Shown here piece after piece: positions 48,719 through 58,721 of a stretch of DNA of 64,000 nucleotides (position 1 is its first letter; every line of letters starts with the position of its first letter). A model generated the notes under the pieces. It did no database searches. It saw only the letters and a list, made by a program, of their open reading frames with translations, and had not been told where the DNA came from. The position numbers were made by a program, and so were the translations under genes. The stretch comes from Pseudonocardia humida (GTDB lineage Bacteria; Actinomycetota; Actinomycetes; Mycobacteriales; Pseudonocardiaceae), in NCBI RefSeq assembly GCF_023898865.1, contig NZ_JAGSOV010000037.1, forward strand, positions 62,001 through 126,000. Direction: 5' to 3'.

Positions 48719-49570
48719 TCAGCCCGCGGCGGCGAGCACCGCGCGGCCGGTGAGCACCCTGGCCAGGTGCTCACGGTAGTCCGCGGCGGCATCTGCGTCA
48801 CTCGGAGCGGCCGTGCCCTCCGTCGCACGATCGGCTGCCGCCCGGATGGCCTCGGCCGTCGCCTGCTGCCCGACCAGGGCCTGCTCCACGCCGGTCGCCC
48901 GGATCGGGGTGGTGCCCATGTTGGTCAGACCCACCCTGGCCTCGGCGATGCTGCCGCCGTCGACGCGGACCGCCACGGCCACCGCGCACATCGACCAGGC
49001 CTGCGCGGTGCGGTTGAACTTCTCGTAGTGGCTGCCCCAGCCGGTGTACTTCGGGAACCGGATCTCGGTGAGGATCTCGCCCTCGCCGATGGCGGTGGTG
49101 AAGTAGTCCACGAAGAACTCCGCGGCGGGCACCGTGCGGGTGCCGGACTCGCCGGCGATCACCATCTCGGCGTCCAGCGCGAGGGCGGGGGCGCCCAGGT
49201 CGCCCGCCGGGTCGGCGTGCGCCAGCGCCCCGCCCAGCGTGCCGCGGTGGCGCACCTGGTTGTCGGCCACCGTCTCGGTCGCCTGGCCCAGCAGCGCGAC
49301 GTGCTGCTTCACCAGGTCGTCGCGCAGGATGTCGTAGTAGGAGGTCATCGCGCCGATGGCGATCCGGTCGCCGTCGTCGCGGATGCCGCGCAGCTCCGCG
49401 ATCCCGCCCAGGTCGATGACCAGCGACGGGGCGGCCAGGCGCAGCCGCAGCACCGGCAGCAGGCTCTGCCCGCCGGCGATGATCTTGGCGTCGTCGCCGC
49501 CCTCGCGCAGGGCCCGCACCGCGTCGGCGACCGACGCCGGCTTGACGTAGTCGAACTTGGCCGGGATCAC
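48719..49570 (-). CDS. coxM: Form II CO-dehydrogenase-like FAD subunit (CoxM/CutM)
   Basis: 283 residues from GTG. FAD-binding loops AKIIAGGQSLLPVLRLRL near 28 and VRHRGTLGGALAHADPAGDL near 105 are hallmarks of the medium subunit. It passes electrons from the Fe-S subunit to the acceptor. GTGA overlap with the coxL stop. Symbol used by family analogy; activity toward CO is not shown. Confidence 0.9.
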   Translation of the reverse strand: MIPAKFDYVKPASVADAVRALREGGDDAKIIAGGQSLLPVLRLRLAAPSLVIDLGGIAELRGIRDDGDRIAIGAMTSYYDILRDDLVKQHVALLGQATETVADNQVRHRGTLGGALAHADPAGDLGAPALALDAEMVIAGESGTRTVPAAEFFVDYFTTAIGEGEILTEIRFPKYTGWGSHYEKFNRTAQAWSMCAVAVAVRVDGGSIAEARVGLTNMGTTPIRATGVEQALVGQQATAEAIRAAADRATEGTAAPSDADAAADYREHLARVLTGRAVLAAAG

Positions 49571-52059
49571 TGGACCTCTTCTTCCTGCGGGTTGTTGGGG
49601 TCGATCGAGCCCAGACCGGCGCCCGGCGAGTGGGTGTCGACCGGGGTCTGCTGGGTGCTGCGGCCCTGCGCCTCCTGGATGGCCCGCCACACCCGCTGGG
49701 ACGTGGTCGGCATCTCGATGTCGCGCACCCCGAGGTGGCGCAGCGCGTCGAGCACGCCGTTGACGATGGCCGGGGTGGAGGCGATGGTGCCCGCCTCCCC
49801 GACGCCCTTGACGCCCAGCGGGTTGCTGGTCGCCGGGGTGCTGACGACCGCCGTGTCGAAGTTGGGCAGGTCGGCAGCCGACGGCAGGGTGTAGTCGACC
49901 AACGTGCCGTTGACCAGCGTGCCCTGCTCGTCGTAGTTGGCCTCCTCGAACAGCGCCTGGGCGATGCCCTGGGCCAGCCCGCCGTGCACCTGCCCCTCGA
50001 CGATCAGCGGGTTGATCACCGTGCCGACGTCGTCGACGCAGACGTACTTGCGCAGGTGGACCCGGCCGGTCTCGGTGTCGATCTCGACCGCGGCGAGGTG
50101 CGTGCCGTGCGGGTAGGAGAAGTTCTCCGGGTCGTAGACGGCGTCGGCGTCGAGGCTGGGCTCCATGTCCTCCGGGTAGTCGTGTGCCACGAACGCGGCG
50201 AACGCGATCTCCTGGATGGCCTTGCCCTTGTCGGTGCCGCGGACGGTGAACGTCCCGTCGGCGAACTCCAGGTCGTCCTCGGAGGCCTCCAGCAGGTGCG
50301 CGGCGATCTTGCGGGCCTTGGCGATGACCTTGTCGACCGCCTTGACGACCGCGATGCCCCCGACGACCAGCGAGCGCGAGCCGTAGGTGTCCAGGCCCTT
50401 GGGCGAGACCTGCGTGTCGCCGTGCAGGATCTCGACGTCCTCGAACGGCACGCCCAGCTGGTCGGCGACGATCTGGCTGAACGCCGTCTCGTGGCCCTGG
50501 CCGTGCGGCGAGGCGCCGGTGGTCACCTCGACCTTGCCGGTGGCCAGCATCCGTACGCTGGCGGCCTCCCAGCCGCCGGCGCCGTAGGACAGCGAGCCCA
50601 GCAGCCGCGACGGCGCGATGCCGCACATCTCGGTGAACGTGGAGATGCCGATGCCCAGCTGGACCGGGTCGTTGTTGCGGCGGCGCTCCTCCTGCTCGCG
50701 GCGCAGCCCGTCGTAGTCGAACATCTCCACGGCCTGCGCCGTGGCCTGCTCGTAGTTGCCCGAGTCGTAGGTCAGCCCGGCCACGGTGGTGAACGGGAAC
50801 TCCTCGTGGGGGATCCAGTTCTGCTTGCGCAGGTCCATCGGGTCGCGGCCGAGCTCGACGGCCAGCTCGTCCATGATCCGCTCGATGGCGAACGTGGCCT
50901 CGGGGCGCCCGGCGCCGCGGTAGGCGTCGGTGAGCGTCTTGGTGGTGAAGACGTTGGTGCAGCTGAACTTCAGCGCCGGGATCTTGTAGATCGCGTTGTA
51001 CATGAACGCGCCCAGGATCGGCACGCCCGGCCCGACCAGGCCCAGGTAGGCGCCCATGTCGGCGAGCAGGTGCACGTCCAGGCCGGTCACCGTGCCGTCG
51101 CGCTTGGCGGTGATGGTGATGTCCTGGATCTGGTCGCGCCCGTGGTGGGCGGCCAGCATGGACTCCGAGCGGGTCTCGGTCCACTTCACCGGGCGGCGCA
51201 GCTTGTTGGCCAGCGCCACGCAGAGCATCTCCTCGGGCAGCACGCCGATCTTGCCGCCGAAGCCGCCGCCCACGTCCGGGGCGATGACCCGGACCTTGCT
51301 CTCGTTGAGCCCCATGGTCACCGTGGTCATGGTCCGCAGGATGTGCGGGACCTGGGTGGCCGCGTAGATCGTCAGCTGCTCGCCGGACGGGTCGACCACG
51401 CACGAGCGCGGCTCCATGAACGCCGGGATCAGCCGCTGCTGGCGGAACCGGCGCTTGACCACGACGGAGTCCGGGTCGGCCTCGGCGGCGGCGATCGCGT
51501 CGCCGATGCGGCCACCGGTGCCCGCCTCCCCGGAGTCCAACACCCAGGTGGCGTTCTCGTTGGTGCCCAGGTCGGGGTGCACGAGGGTGGCGCCCTCGGC
51601 GAGCGCGGCCTCCATGTCGAGGACCGGCTCCAGCTCCTCGTAGTCGACGTCGACCAGGTCGGCGGCGTCGCGGGCCTCGGCGGCCGAGCGGGCGACCACG
51701 ACGGCCACCCCCTCACCCGCGAAGTGCACGGTGGAGGAGGCCAGCAGCGGGCGCTGCGGGGCCTTCATGTCCGGGGTGATCGGCCAGGCGCAGGGCAGCC
51801 CGACCGACTCGACGCCCAGGTCGGCGGCGGTGTAGACGCCGATGACCCCGGGCGAGGCCGCGGCCTCGGACTTGTCGACGCCCAGGACCTTGGCGTGCGC
51901 CAGCGGCGAGCGGACGACGTGGATGTGCAGGGTGCCCTGCGGGGTGATGGCGTCGGTGTAGCGGGTGCGGCCGGTGATCAGGCGGGCGTCCTCCTTGCGG
52001 ACGCGGGCCTTGCCGACCTCGGGAGAGGGGGTGGTGGTGGGTTCGGCGGTCGTCGTCAT
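49567..52059 (-). CDS. coxL: Form II CO-dehydrogenase-like molybdenum subunit (CoxL/CutL)
   Basis: 830 residues. Xanthine-dehydrogenase-type large subunit: [14 protein letters not shown] near 25, [14 protein letters not shown] near 265, the active-site loop [10 protein letters not shown] near 385, [12 protein letters not shown] near 505 and catalytic Glu in [13 protein letters not shown] near 765. AYRGAGR marks form II; form I, the well-proven CO oxidiser, has AYRCSFR. So the substrate may be CO or another aldehyde or heterocycle. Requires molybdopterin cytosine dinucleotide. Confidence 0.9.
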   Translation of the reverse strand: MTTTAEPTTTPSPEVGKARVRKEDARLITGRTRYTDAITPQGTLHIHVVRSPLAHAKVLGVDKSEAAASPGVIGVYTAADLGVESVGLPCAWPITPDMKAPQRPLLASSTVHFAGEGVAVVVARSAAEARDAADLVDVDYEELEPVLDMEAALAEGATLVHPDLGTNENATWVLDSGEAGTGGRIGDAIAAAEADPDSVVVKRRFRQQRLIPAFMEPRSCVVDPSGEQLTIYAATQVPHILRTMTTVTMGLNESKVRVIAPDVGGGFGGKIGVLPEEMLCVALANKLRRPVKWTETRSESMLAAHHGRDQIQDITITAKRDGTVTGLDVHLLADMGAYLGLVGPGVPILGAFMYNAIYKIPALKFSCTNVFTTKTLTDAYRGAGRPEATFAIERIMDELAVELGRDPMDLRKQNWIPHEEFPFTTVAGLTYDSGNYEQATAQAVEMFDYDGLRREQEERRRNNDPVQLGIGISTFTEMCGIAPSRLLGSLSYGAGGWEAASVRMLATGKVEVTTGASPHGQGHETAFSQIVADQLGVPFEDVEILHGDTQVSPKGLDTYGSRSLVVGGIAVVKAVDKVIAKARKIAAHLLEASEDDLEFADGTFTVRGTDKGKAIQEIAFAAFVAHDYPEDMEPSLDADAVYDPENFSYPHGTHLAAVEIDTETGRVHLRKYVCVDDVGTVINPLIVEGQVHGGLAQGIAQALFEEANYDEQGTLVNGTLVDYTLPSAADLPNFDTAVVSTPATSNPLGVKGVGEAGTIASTPAIVNGVLDALRHLGVRDIEMPTTSQRVWRAIQEAQGRSTQQTPVDTHSPGAGLGSIDPNNPQEEEVQ

Positions 52060-52062
52060 GGG

Positions 52063-52581
52063 TTAGTTGCCCCCTCCGGCGACGGAGGCCGGGGCCGGCG
52101 TGTCCGCGGCGGCCCCGGGCTTCATCTTCTGCGCGGCCGACTGCACGGCCCGCACGATGTTCTGGTAGCCGGTGCAGCGGCAGAGGTTTCCCTCGATGCC
52201 CTCGCGGACCTCGCGCTCGTCCGGGTCGGGGTTGTCGCCCAGCAGGTCGACCGCCTGCATGATCATTCCGGGGGTGCAGTAGCCGCACTGCAGGGCGTGG
52301 TGCTCGTTGAACGCCTCCTGCATCGGGTGCAGCTTGCCGTCCCTGGCCAGGCCCTCGATGGTGAGGACCTCGCCCCCGTCGGCCTGCACGGCCAGCACCG
52401 AGCAGGACTTCACGCTCTGCCCGTTGAGGTGGACGGTGCAGGCACCGCAGTTGCTCGTGTCGCAGCCGACCAGGGTTCCGGTCTTGCCGAGGCGCTCCCT
52501 CAGGTAGTGGACCAGCAATGTGCGGGGCTCGACGTCGTCGGCGTAGTTCACGCCGTCGACGGTGACCCGGACCTGTGCCAT
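52063..52581 (-). CDS. coxS: CO-dehydrogenase-like iron-sulfur subunit (CoxS/CutS)
   Basis: 172 residues from ATG, GAGGAG 6 bases ahead. Plant-ferredoxin-type cluster [18 protein letters not shown] plus Cys in SVKSC, and the second cluster with QCGYCTPGM and LCRCTGYQ. It relays electrons from Mo to FAD. First gene of the S-L-M-G operon; the S-L-M order is that expected for form II enzymes. Confidence 0.93.
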   Translation of the reverse strand: MAQVRVTVDGVNYADDVEPRTLLVHYLRERLGKTGTLVGCDTSNCGACTVHLNGQSVKSCSVLAVQADGGEVLTIEGLARDGKLHPMQEAFNEHHALQCGYCTPGMIMQAVDLLGDNPDPDEREVREGIEGNLCRCTGYQNIVRAVQSAAQKMKPGAAADTPAPASVAGGGN

Positions 52582-52883
52582 CAGTTTCTCCTCACACCGC
52601 GACGACGGCGCCGCGCTGGAACTCTCCCGGGGACCGACCGAACCGCGGCACGTCGGGAAGCGACCGCAGCGTCCGGCGCCGCCACCCCGTTGTGGCGGCG
52701 ACCACATCACACCGCCGATGATCCACGGGTGCAAGTGATCGACTACCGATGGTGCCTCGTTCGGGGAGCCCCGACTCCCGAGCGGCCCCGAGAGGCGCAC
52801 GGGCAAGTCCGCGGCTGCGGATCCGATACTCGTGCACGCCCGCAGAAGCGGGACGCTACCCCGCTTGCGATCAACTATTCGGA
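52582..52883. other. Intergenic region upstream of coxS
   Basis: 302 bp without a gene, between mftF (ends 52884) and coxS (starts 52581), both minus strand. It holds the promoter at 52706-52734 and an expected leader of about 118 nt; nothing else was recognised. Confidence 0.5.
52706..52734 (-). promoter_or_regulatory. Promoter of the coxSLM-coxG operon
   Basis: On the minus strand TTGCAC and TGTGAT are separated by exactly 17 bases. This places the start about 118 nt before coxS, which also has a proper ribosome site, unlike the leaderless genes nearby. Confidence 0.45.
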
Positions 52884-54380
52884 CTAACCCTGCGGTCGGG
52901 TGGAGTCCATCGGGGACTGATCAGCACCCGGCCGTGCGGGGCGCTCCGAACGGCCGGACGCCCCCGCGCCGACCGGACGCAGCGGCTGCACCGTGCGATG
53001 CCGCCACGCACCCCACCACAGACCCGCCCCGTAGCCGAGGTCGTCCAGCCGACGGGCCAGCACGAAGCGCGCCGGGTCGAGCCCCGCCCGACCCTCCGGG
53101 TCGCGGTGGCGCCACCAGTCGACGACCCCCTCCACGAGCGCGATCGCCAGCACGCGCCGGCGGACCCGGCGCGAGAGCAGCGCCGCCACCACCGACACCG
53201 GCCAGTAGTGGCGCGTCACCGCGTCCGCCGTCTGCGCGATCGTGCCCAGCGCCCCCAGCCCCACCAGCCGGGCCGCCGTGCGCCGCGGCTCCCGCAGCCG
53301 ACCCAGCCGCCGAGCCAGCCGCTCGGTCGAGCCCACCGCCACCACCGCCGCCCCCAGCAGCGACCACGGCCGGGCCAGCACCACCAGCCCGGCGATCGCC
53401 GCACCCGACGGGCTGAGCACCATCGGCGGCACCGAGCCGCGGTGGCGCAGCGCGAGCGGCGCGGCCCCGGTGCCGTAGTAGGCCTTGCGCAACCACCACT
53501 GCACCGGGCGGGTGCGGTGGTCGTGCCCGACCCGCGCCGCCGGCTCGTAGCGCAGCCGCCAGCCCGCCGCGTGCAGGCGCAGCACGAGGTCGACGTCCTC
53601 GGCCACGTGCATCCGGTCGTCGAACCCCGCGCCCGCGGCGGCGCGGCGGACCACCACCGCCGCGCTCGGCACGTACGCCACCCGGCTGCGCGGCACCACC
53701 AGCGCCGGGTCGCGCCCCAGGTCCAGCGACGAGCGGAGCGCCTCGTAGCGCCCCAACCAGCCGCGCACCGGCGCGAGCGCGACGATCCGCGGCGCCGCCA
53801 GTCCGACCGCCGGATCGGCGAACGCGGCCAGCAGCGGATCGAGCCACCCCGGCTCCGGCACCACGTCGGAGTCCAGGAAGGCCACCAGCGCGGTGCCCGC
53901 CGCGGCCAGACCGGTGTTGCGAGCCGCCGCCGGACCCCGGCTGCGCTCGTGGCGCAGCACCCGCGCCCCCGCCTCCCCCGCCACGGCGGCGATCGCCCCC
54001 GCATCGGTCGACCCGTCGTCGACGACGACCGTGCGCAGGCCCGGGAGCCCGGCGAGCAACCGGCGCAGGCCGTCGACGCGGTCCCGCACCGGCACGACGA
54101 CCGTGACCTCGTCGGCCGTCGGAGCCGCCCCGGCTGGCACCTCCACCGGGTGCGCGATGCCGGCGTCGAGGAGCGTGCGGACGAGCGCGGCCGAGGTCGG
54201 ACCGTCCACGGTGGCCGTGCCGTCGGCGCGGACCAGTTCGGCGGCGGCCGGGGCGAGGTGCATCATCCGCGGCGGCGCCCCGCCGACCAGCACCGCGCCG
54301 TCGTCGAGGCGCAGGGCCTGCCGGTCCAACCGCACCGTCACCCCGCGCGGCACCCGCACCTCCCCCGGCCCCGCACTCAC
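52884..54380 (-). CDS. mftF: Mycofactocin glycosyltransferase MftF
   Basis: 498 residues. The N-terminal 85 residues resemble a small binding domain. GT2 domain from about 90: [29 protein letters not shown] (first Asp pair), [31 protein letters not shown] (DxD-type) and [20 protein letters not shown]. Hydrophobic helices are in the C-terminal third. It adds beta-1,4-glucose units to mycofactocin. It lies at the far end of the mft locus, next to the phosphodiesterase gene. Confidence 0.9.
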   Translation of the reverse strand: MSAGPGEVRVPRGVTVRLDRQALRLDDGAVLVGGAPPRMMHLAPAAAELVRADGTATVDGPTSAALVRTLLDAGIAHPVEVPAGAAPTADEVTVVVPVRDRVDGLRRLLAGLPGLRTVVVDDGSTDAGAIAAVAGEAGARVLRHERSRGPAAARNTGLAAAGTALVAFLDSDVVPEPGWLDPLLAAFADPAVGLAAPRIVALAPVRGWLGRYEALRSSLDLGRDPALVVPRSRVAYVPSAAVVVRRAAAGAGFDDRMHVAEDVDLVLRLHAAGWRLRYEPAARVGHDHRTRPVQWWLRKAYYGTGAAPLALRHRGSVPPMVLSPSGAAIAGLVVLARPWSLLGAAVVAVGSTERLARRLGRLREPRRTAARLVGLGALGTIAQTADAVTRHYWPVSVVAALLSRRVRRRVLAIALVEGVVDWWRHRDPEGRAGLDPARFVLARRLDDLGYGAGLWWGAWRHRTVQPLRPVGAGASGRSERPARPGADQSPMDSTRPQG

Positions 54381-54441
54381 GCCCCGACCCTATGCCCGCT
54401 CCCGCCCACCCCCTCCTCCCCGCCCGACCCCCTCCCCCGAA

Positions 54442-54496
54442 GTTCAGGAAAGCCACGATGCCGCCCTCTGCGGGCAGCATCGTGGCTTTCCTGAAC
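54442..54496. repeat. Palindromic element, family A copy 3
   Basis: 20-bp perfect arms identical to copies 1 and 2; loop CGCCCTCTGCGGGCA. Located between the divergent starts of mftF and the phosphodiesterase gene, 61 bp from the mftF start codon, so within what should be promoter space. Confidence 0.9.
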
Positions 54497-54550
54497 CGGG
54501 GCGGGCGGGCGGGAAAGGGCTCGGACGCGCGGTGGAGGGGGGCGATCTGC

Positions 54551-54556
54551 CAGGCT
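54551..54556 (+). promoter_or_regulatory. -10 box of the phosphodiesterase gene
   Basis: CAGGCT, 6 bases before the GTG at 54563. The -35 region would fall just downstream of palindrome copy 3. Confidence 0.35.
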
Positions 54557-54562
54557 GCGGGG

Positions 54563-55741
54563 GTGAGTCCCGCCGCCGGCCTGCACGAGGAGCCCCTGCT
54601 GCCGCGCTACGGGCGGAAGTCCCTGGCCGAGGTGCTGCCCGCGGCCCTCGCCGCGCTCGGCGTGCCGACCGAACCCGGGGCCGGGGGGCCGTCGGAGGTG
54701 GTCCTGCCGCCCGTCCGGGCGCTCGCGCTGCTGCTGATCGACGGGCTCGGCGCCGACCTGCTGCGCCGCTTCGCCGAGGACGCGCCGTTCCTGGCCGGGC
54801 TCCCCGACGCCGGGCCGCTCACCGCGGGCTTCCCGTCCAGCACCTCGATCAGCCTGGTCTCGCTGGGCACCGGCACCCCGCCGGGCGCGCACGGCGTGGT
54901 CGGGATCAGCTTCCGCACCGGTGACGAGCTGCTCGACAGCCTGCGCTGGACCACGCACGGCACCGCCGACAACGTCGACCGGCGCGAGGAGCACCCGCCC
55001 GAGGAGGTGCAGTCGCTGCCCACGGCGTTCGAGCGGGCGACGGCGGCCGGGGTGGCGGTCACGGTGGTGTCGCAGCGCCAGTTCCGCGGCTCGGGCCTGA
55101 CCAGGGCCGCCCTGCGCGGGGGCCGGTTCCGCGGCACGTTCGCGCTTGGCGACCTGGCCGCCGAGGTGGTCACCGCGGTCGAGCGGCCCGGCCGCCAGCT
55201 CTGCTACGGCTACCACTCCGAGCTCGACGGGCTCGGCCACCTCTACGGGCCGGGCAGCCTGCCGTGGCGGATGCAGCTGGCCCAGGTCGACCGGCTGGCC
55301 GCGCGGATCGCCGAGGACCTGCCCTCCGGGGCGCTGCTGGCGATCACCGGCGACCACGGGATGGTCGAGGTCGACCGGCGCTTCGACTTCGACCGGCACA
55401 CCGACCTGCGCCGCGGCGTGCTGCTGCTCGGCGGCGACCCGCGGGCCCGCCACGTCTACACGCGCGCGGGGGCCGAGGCCGACGTGCTCGCCATCTGGCG
55501 CGAGGTGCTCGGCGACTCGGCGTGGGTGCTGCCGCGCGCGGAGGCCGTGGCCCGCAACTGGTTCGGCCCGGTCGCCGAGCGCACCACCGAGCGCATCGGC
55601 GACATCGTCGTCGCCACCCGCGGCACGGCGGCGGTCACCCGGTCGGAGGCCGAGCCGGTGATCTCCGGCATGCCCGGTCAGCACGGCTCGCTGACCCCGG
55701 CCGAGCAGCTGGTCCCGCTGCTGCTCAGCGGCCCCTCCTAG
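54563..55741 (+). CDS. Alkaline-phosphatase-superfamily nucleotide pyrophosphatase/phosphodiesterase
   Basis: 392 residues from GTG. LLLIDGLGADLLRRFAEDAP near 55 (first Asp), AGFPSSTSISLVSLGTG near 93 with the nucleophilic Thr/Ser, YHSELDGLGHLYGP near 215 and ITGDHGMVEVD near 260 place it in the nucleotide pyrophosphatase/phosphodiesterase group. The lack of a clear signal peptide suggests a cytoplasmic enzyme. It is on the opposite strand inside the mft locus, and a link to mycofactocin is unproven. Confidence 0.82.
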   Translation: MSPAAGLHEEPLLPRYGRKSLAEVLPAALAALGVPTEPGAGGPSEVVLPPVRALALLLIDGLGADLLRRFAEDAPFLAGLPDAGPLTAGFPSSTSISLVSLGTGTPPGAHGVVGISFRTGDELLDSLRWTTHGTADNVDRREEHPPEEVQSLPTAFERATAAGVAVTVVSQRQFRGSGLTRAALRGGRFRGTFALGDLAAEVVTAVERPGRQLCYGYHSELDGLGHLYGPGSLPWRMQLAQVDRLAARIAEDLPSGALLAITGDHGMVEVDRRFDFDRHTDLRRGVLLLGGDPRARHVYTRAGAEADVLAIWREVLGDSAWVLPRAEAVARNWFGPVAERTTERIGDIVVATRGTAAVTRSEAEPVISGMPGQHGSLTPAEQLVPLLLSGPS

Positions 55742-55757
55742 CGGCCAGGACGGCCGG

Positions 55758-56456
55758 TCAGAGGCGGCCGTTCTCGTCCGGTTCCCAGCCGGCCAGCCCG
55801 GCGCGCAGGGCGGCGGCCATCTCGTCGAGCAGGCTGCGGCCCTGGACGGCGCTGGCCCCGGTCGGGTCGCCGAGCACGCCGTTGCGGCTGACCGCGGTCA
55901 CCCCGCCTCTGCGCAGCGCGGGGAGCAGCTCGCGCAGCGGGGCGGTGTTGCCGGGCTGCGCCGCGCCGGTGCGCACGACGGACGGGTCGAGCTCGAGCAG
56001 GATCGAGGTCTCGGTGTGGCCGGCGTGCGCGTCGCCGCCGGGCACGCCGCAGCCGAACCAGGCCACGTCGCGGCCCTCGTGGCGCAGGGTGCCCACGGCC
56101 GCGGGCACGGTGGGCAGGTTGCCGCCGTGGCCGTTGACGAACACCAGCCGCGACGCCCACGCCGCGGCCGAGCGGCCCAGCTCCACCAGCACCGCGCGCA
56201 GCGCGTCGTGGCCGATGGACAGCGTGCCCGGAAAGCCCTCGTGCTCCCCGGAGGCGCCGTAGGCCAGCGGCGGGGCCAGCAGCACCGACGGGTCGCCCTC
56301 GGCGGCGCGGCGCGCCACCGCCGACGCGATGCGGGCGTCGGTGTCCAGCGGCAGGTGCGGGCCGTGCTGCTCGAGCGAGCCGACCGGGACCAGGACGGTG
56401 CGCGGTGCCGGGCCGTCCAGCTCGACCCAGGTGCGCTCGCCCAGCCTGCCGGTCAT
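55758..56456 (-). CDS. mftE: Mycofactocin peptidase MftE (creatininase family)
   Basis: 232 residues. Creatininase-type metal ligands: Glu in PVGSLEQHGPHLPLDTDARI near 28, His in FVNGHGGN near 110 and Glu in AGHTETSILLELD near 145. In characterised systems MftE cuts the modified precursor to release the Val-Tyr-derived dipeptide. It is separated from OYE2 by 216 bp, so it may have its own promoter. It is convergent with the phosphodiesterase gene. Confidence 0.93.
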   Translation of the reverse strand: MTGRLGERTWVELDGPAPRTVLVPVGSLEQHGPHLPLDTDARIASAVARRAAEGDPSVLLAPPLAYGASGEHEGFPGTLSIGHDALRAVLVELGRSAAAWASRLVFVNGHGGNLPTVPAAVGTLRHEGRDVAWFGCGVPGGDAHAGHTETSILLELDPSVVRTGAAQPGNTAPLRELLPALRRGGVTAVSRNGVLGDPTGASAVQGRSLLDEMAAALRAGLAGWEPDENGRL

Positions 56457-56672
56457 CGAGCCCCCGCCGGAGCGGGGCGCGGTGCGGCGGTTCGGGTGTG
56501 GGTACAGCGGCGGGGCACGATCGAACCGTAGCGAGCGCGGACGCCGTCACCAACGCCGACGACGCCCGATCGCCGCACCGGAGCAGCGAGCGGTCACCGA
56601 GTGGCAGATCGGGTGTGCGCCGTTCCCGACGGGTGACCCCGATCGGCCGCTCCCGACCCCGACTGCGGGCGC

Positions 56673-58721
56673 TCACACGGCGAGCCCGACGCGGTGCCCG
56701 TCGCGGACGGCGTCCGCGGCGAGCCGGGGGGCCAGGCAGTCGCCTACGCGGTGCACGGCGGGGCCGGGCCGGTCGCGCAGCGGGGGCCACAGCTCGTCGC
56801 GGGGCTCGGCCGGCACGGCGGTGACGACCCAGTCGGGCGCGACCTCGGCGACCGCGCCGGTCGTGTGCTCCAGCACCCGGACGGCGACCCCGCCGGGGCG
56901 CGCGGTCGCGGCGAGCACCACGCGGTCGGTGACCAGGGCGATGCCGGCCCGGTGCGCGCGGCGGTGGAACAGCTCCATGTCCAGGGTCGTGCCCAGGTCC
57001 TGGGCCACGACCATGGCCGGGGTGCTGATCGTGACCGCGCATCCACGGTCGGCGAGCAGCTCGGCGACCGAGGTCGCGGCGTGGCCGCCGAGCTCGTCGT
57101 GCACGAGCACCGAGCCGGTGGGCGCCACCCGCCCGGCGAGCACGTCCCGGACGTCGACCACCCGATTCGCGCCCCGCGCCCACTCCGGGCGACCCGGGGT
57201 GGCCCCGGTGGCCAGCACGACGGCGTCCGGCGCCTCCCGCCGCACGACGGCCTCGTCGACCGGGCAGCCGGTCCGGACCTCGACGCCGAGGGCCCGGCAG
57301 CGGGCCAGCAGGTCGCGGACGAGGTGCCCCAGCTCGGCCCGCCCCGGCGCGACGGCGGCCAGCGCGACCTGCCCGCCCATCGCGGACGAGCCCTCGCACA
57401 GCAGCACCCGGTGCCCGCCTTCGGCCGCGGTGGCCGCGGCCCGCAGCCCGCCGGGCCCGCCGCCGACCACCAGCACCCGCTTCGACCGGGTCGGCGCCGG
57501 CACCGCAACGGCCTCCCGTCCGGCGCGCGGGTTCACCGCGCACTGCAGGCCGCGGTTGAGCCCGACCCGCCCGACGCACTCCTGGTTGCACCCGATGCAC
57601 GCCTGCCCGCTGAGCTGTTCGGCCGCGACAGCTCGCCCCGCCCCCGCTGCCCCCGTGTCAGGAAAGCCACCATCAGGACGCCTGGTGTCCTGATGGTGGC
57701 TTTGCTGACATCCGGGCGGGGCGGGGGCGGGGGCGGGGGGCGGGAGGGCGGAGGCGAAGGTGGGGTCGGCGATCTGGCCGCGGACGACGCCGACCAGGTC
57801 GCAGTGGCCCTCGGCGAGGGCGCGCTCGGCGTGCGCCGGCGTGGTGAACCGCCCCACCCCGACCACCGGCACCGACACCGCGCGGCGCACCGCGGACGGG
57901 ATGAACAGCGCGTACCCGGGCTCGACGTGCATCGACGCCTCGATGAGGTGCAGGGTCGCGGTGGCCACGCCGATCGAGGTGTTGACGTAGTCGACGTGCG
58001 GTTCGAGCAGTTGCGCGGTGCGCACCATCTCCGCGAGCGGCGTGCCGCCGGGCAGGCCCTCGTCGCCGCACAGCCGCACGCCGACCACCCGGTCGGGCCC
58101 GACCTCCGCGCGCACCGCGACCAGCGCCTCGCGGACCACCCGGACGCGGTCCTCCAGGGCGCCGCCGTGGCTGTCGGTTCGGTGGTTGGTCAGCGGGGAG
58201 AGGAACTGGCGCAGGATCGAGGCGTGCGAGCACTGCAGCTCGACGCCGTCGAACCCGCCCGCGACGCAGTGCCGCGCGACGGTCGCGTAGCCCGCGACCA
58301 GCTCGGCGATCCCGGCGGTGGTGATCTCCTGTGGCACCTCGCGGAACATCGGGTCGGGCACCGGCGACGGCGCCCACACAGGTTCCCGGGAGTACATCCC
58401 GCTGGACTGCCCGCCGTTGTGGTTGAGCTGGGCGAGCACCGGCGCGCCGTGCGCGTGGACGGCGGCGGTGAGGCGCCGGTAGCCGGGCACGACCGCGGGG
58501 TCCCAGCCCCGGATCAGCTTCTCGTAGGGGTGGTCGCCCGGGTGCACCGAGTGCTCCTCGGTGATCACCAGTCCGGCCCCGCCCGCGGCCCGGGCCGCGT
58601 AGTAGGCGACGTGCTGGTCGGTGACCACGCCGTCGACGGCGGCGTTGGTCAGGTGCGCGGCGAACACCACCCGGTTGCGCAGCCGCAGCGGGCCGACCCG
58701 CAGCGGTTCGGCGAGCCTCAC
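56673..58721 (-). CDS. Mycofactocin-system FadH/OYE-family oxidoreductase 2, with inserted palindrome
   Basis: 682 residues. N-terminal OYE barrel (RVGPLRLRNRVVFAAHLTN, HGAPVLAQLNHNGGQSSG, DGVELQCSHASILRQFLSPL), [4Fe-4S] site CIGCNQECVGR then QCAVNP near 390, and Rossmann domains (VLVVGGGPGGLRAAATAAEG near 430). Like 2,4-dienoyl-CoA reductase it should move electrons through FMN, Fe-S and FAD. Residues about 338-355 (CQQSHHQDTRRPDGGFPDT) are encoded by palindrome family B copy 3, between barrel and cluster. GTG overlaps the OYE1 stop. Confidence 0.87.
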   Translation of the reverse strand: MRLAEPLRVGPLRLRNRVVFAAHLTNAAVDGVVTDQHVAYYAARAAGGAGLVITEEHSVHPGDHPYEKLIRGWDPAVVPGYRRLTAAVHAHGAPVLAQLNHNGGQSSGMYSREPVWAPSPVPDPMFREVPQEITTAGIAELVAGYATVARHCVAGGFDGVELQCSHASILRQFLSPLTNHRTDSHGGALEDRVRVVREALVAVRAEVGPDRVVGVRLCGDEGLPGGTPLAEMVRTAQLLEPHVDYVNTSIGVATATLHLIEASMHVEPGYALFIPSAVRRAVSVPVVGVGRFTTPAHAERALAEGHCDLVGVVRGQIADPTFASALPPPAPAPAPPGCQQSHHQDTRRPDGGFPDTGAAGAGRAVAAEQLSGQACIGCNQECVGRVGLNRGLQCAVNPRAGREAVAVPAPTRSKRVLVVGGGPGGLRAAATAAEGGHRVLLCEGSSAMGGQVALAAVAPGRAELGHLVRDLLARCRALGVEVRTGCPVDEAVVRREAPDAVVLATGATPGRPEWARGANRVVDVRDVLAGRVAPTGSVLVHDELGGHAATSVAELLADRGCAVTISTPAMVVAQDLGTTLDMELFHRRAHRAGIALVTDRVVLAATARPGGVAVRVLEHTTGAVAEVAPDWVVTAVPAEPRDELWPPLRDRPGPAVHRVGDCLAPRLAADAVRDGHRVGLAV
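57657..57709. repeat. Palindromic element, family B copy 3, inside OYE2
   Basis: 53 bp within the coding sequence; the arms pair over 57656-57678 with one mismatch (CTTTGCTGAC instead of CTTTCCTGAC). Core GGACGCCTGGTGTCC. The 3' flank ATCCGGGCG matches the extended family arm. It is stop-free in the reading frame of the host gene. Confidence 0.9.

Noticed and set aside
49630..52887. 1085-codon open frame antisense to coxS-coxL
   Set aside because: Shadow of a clear molybdoenzyme operon; composition of the product is Val/Gly/Arg-biased and unstructured.
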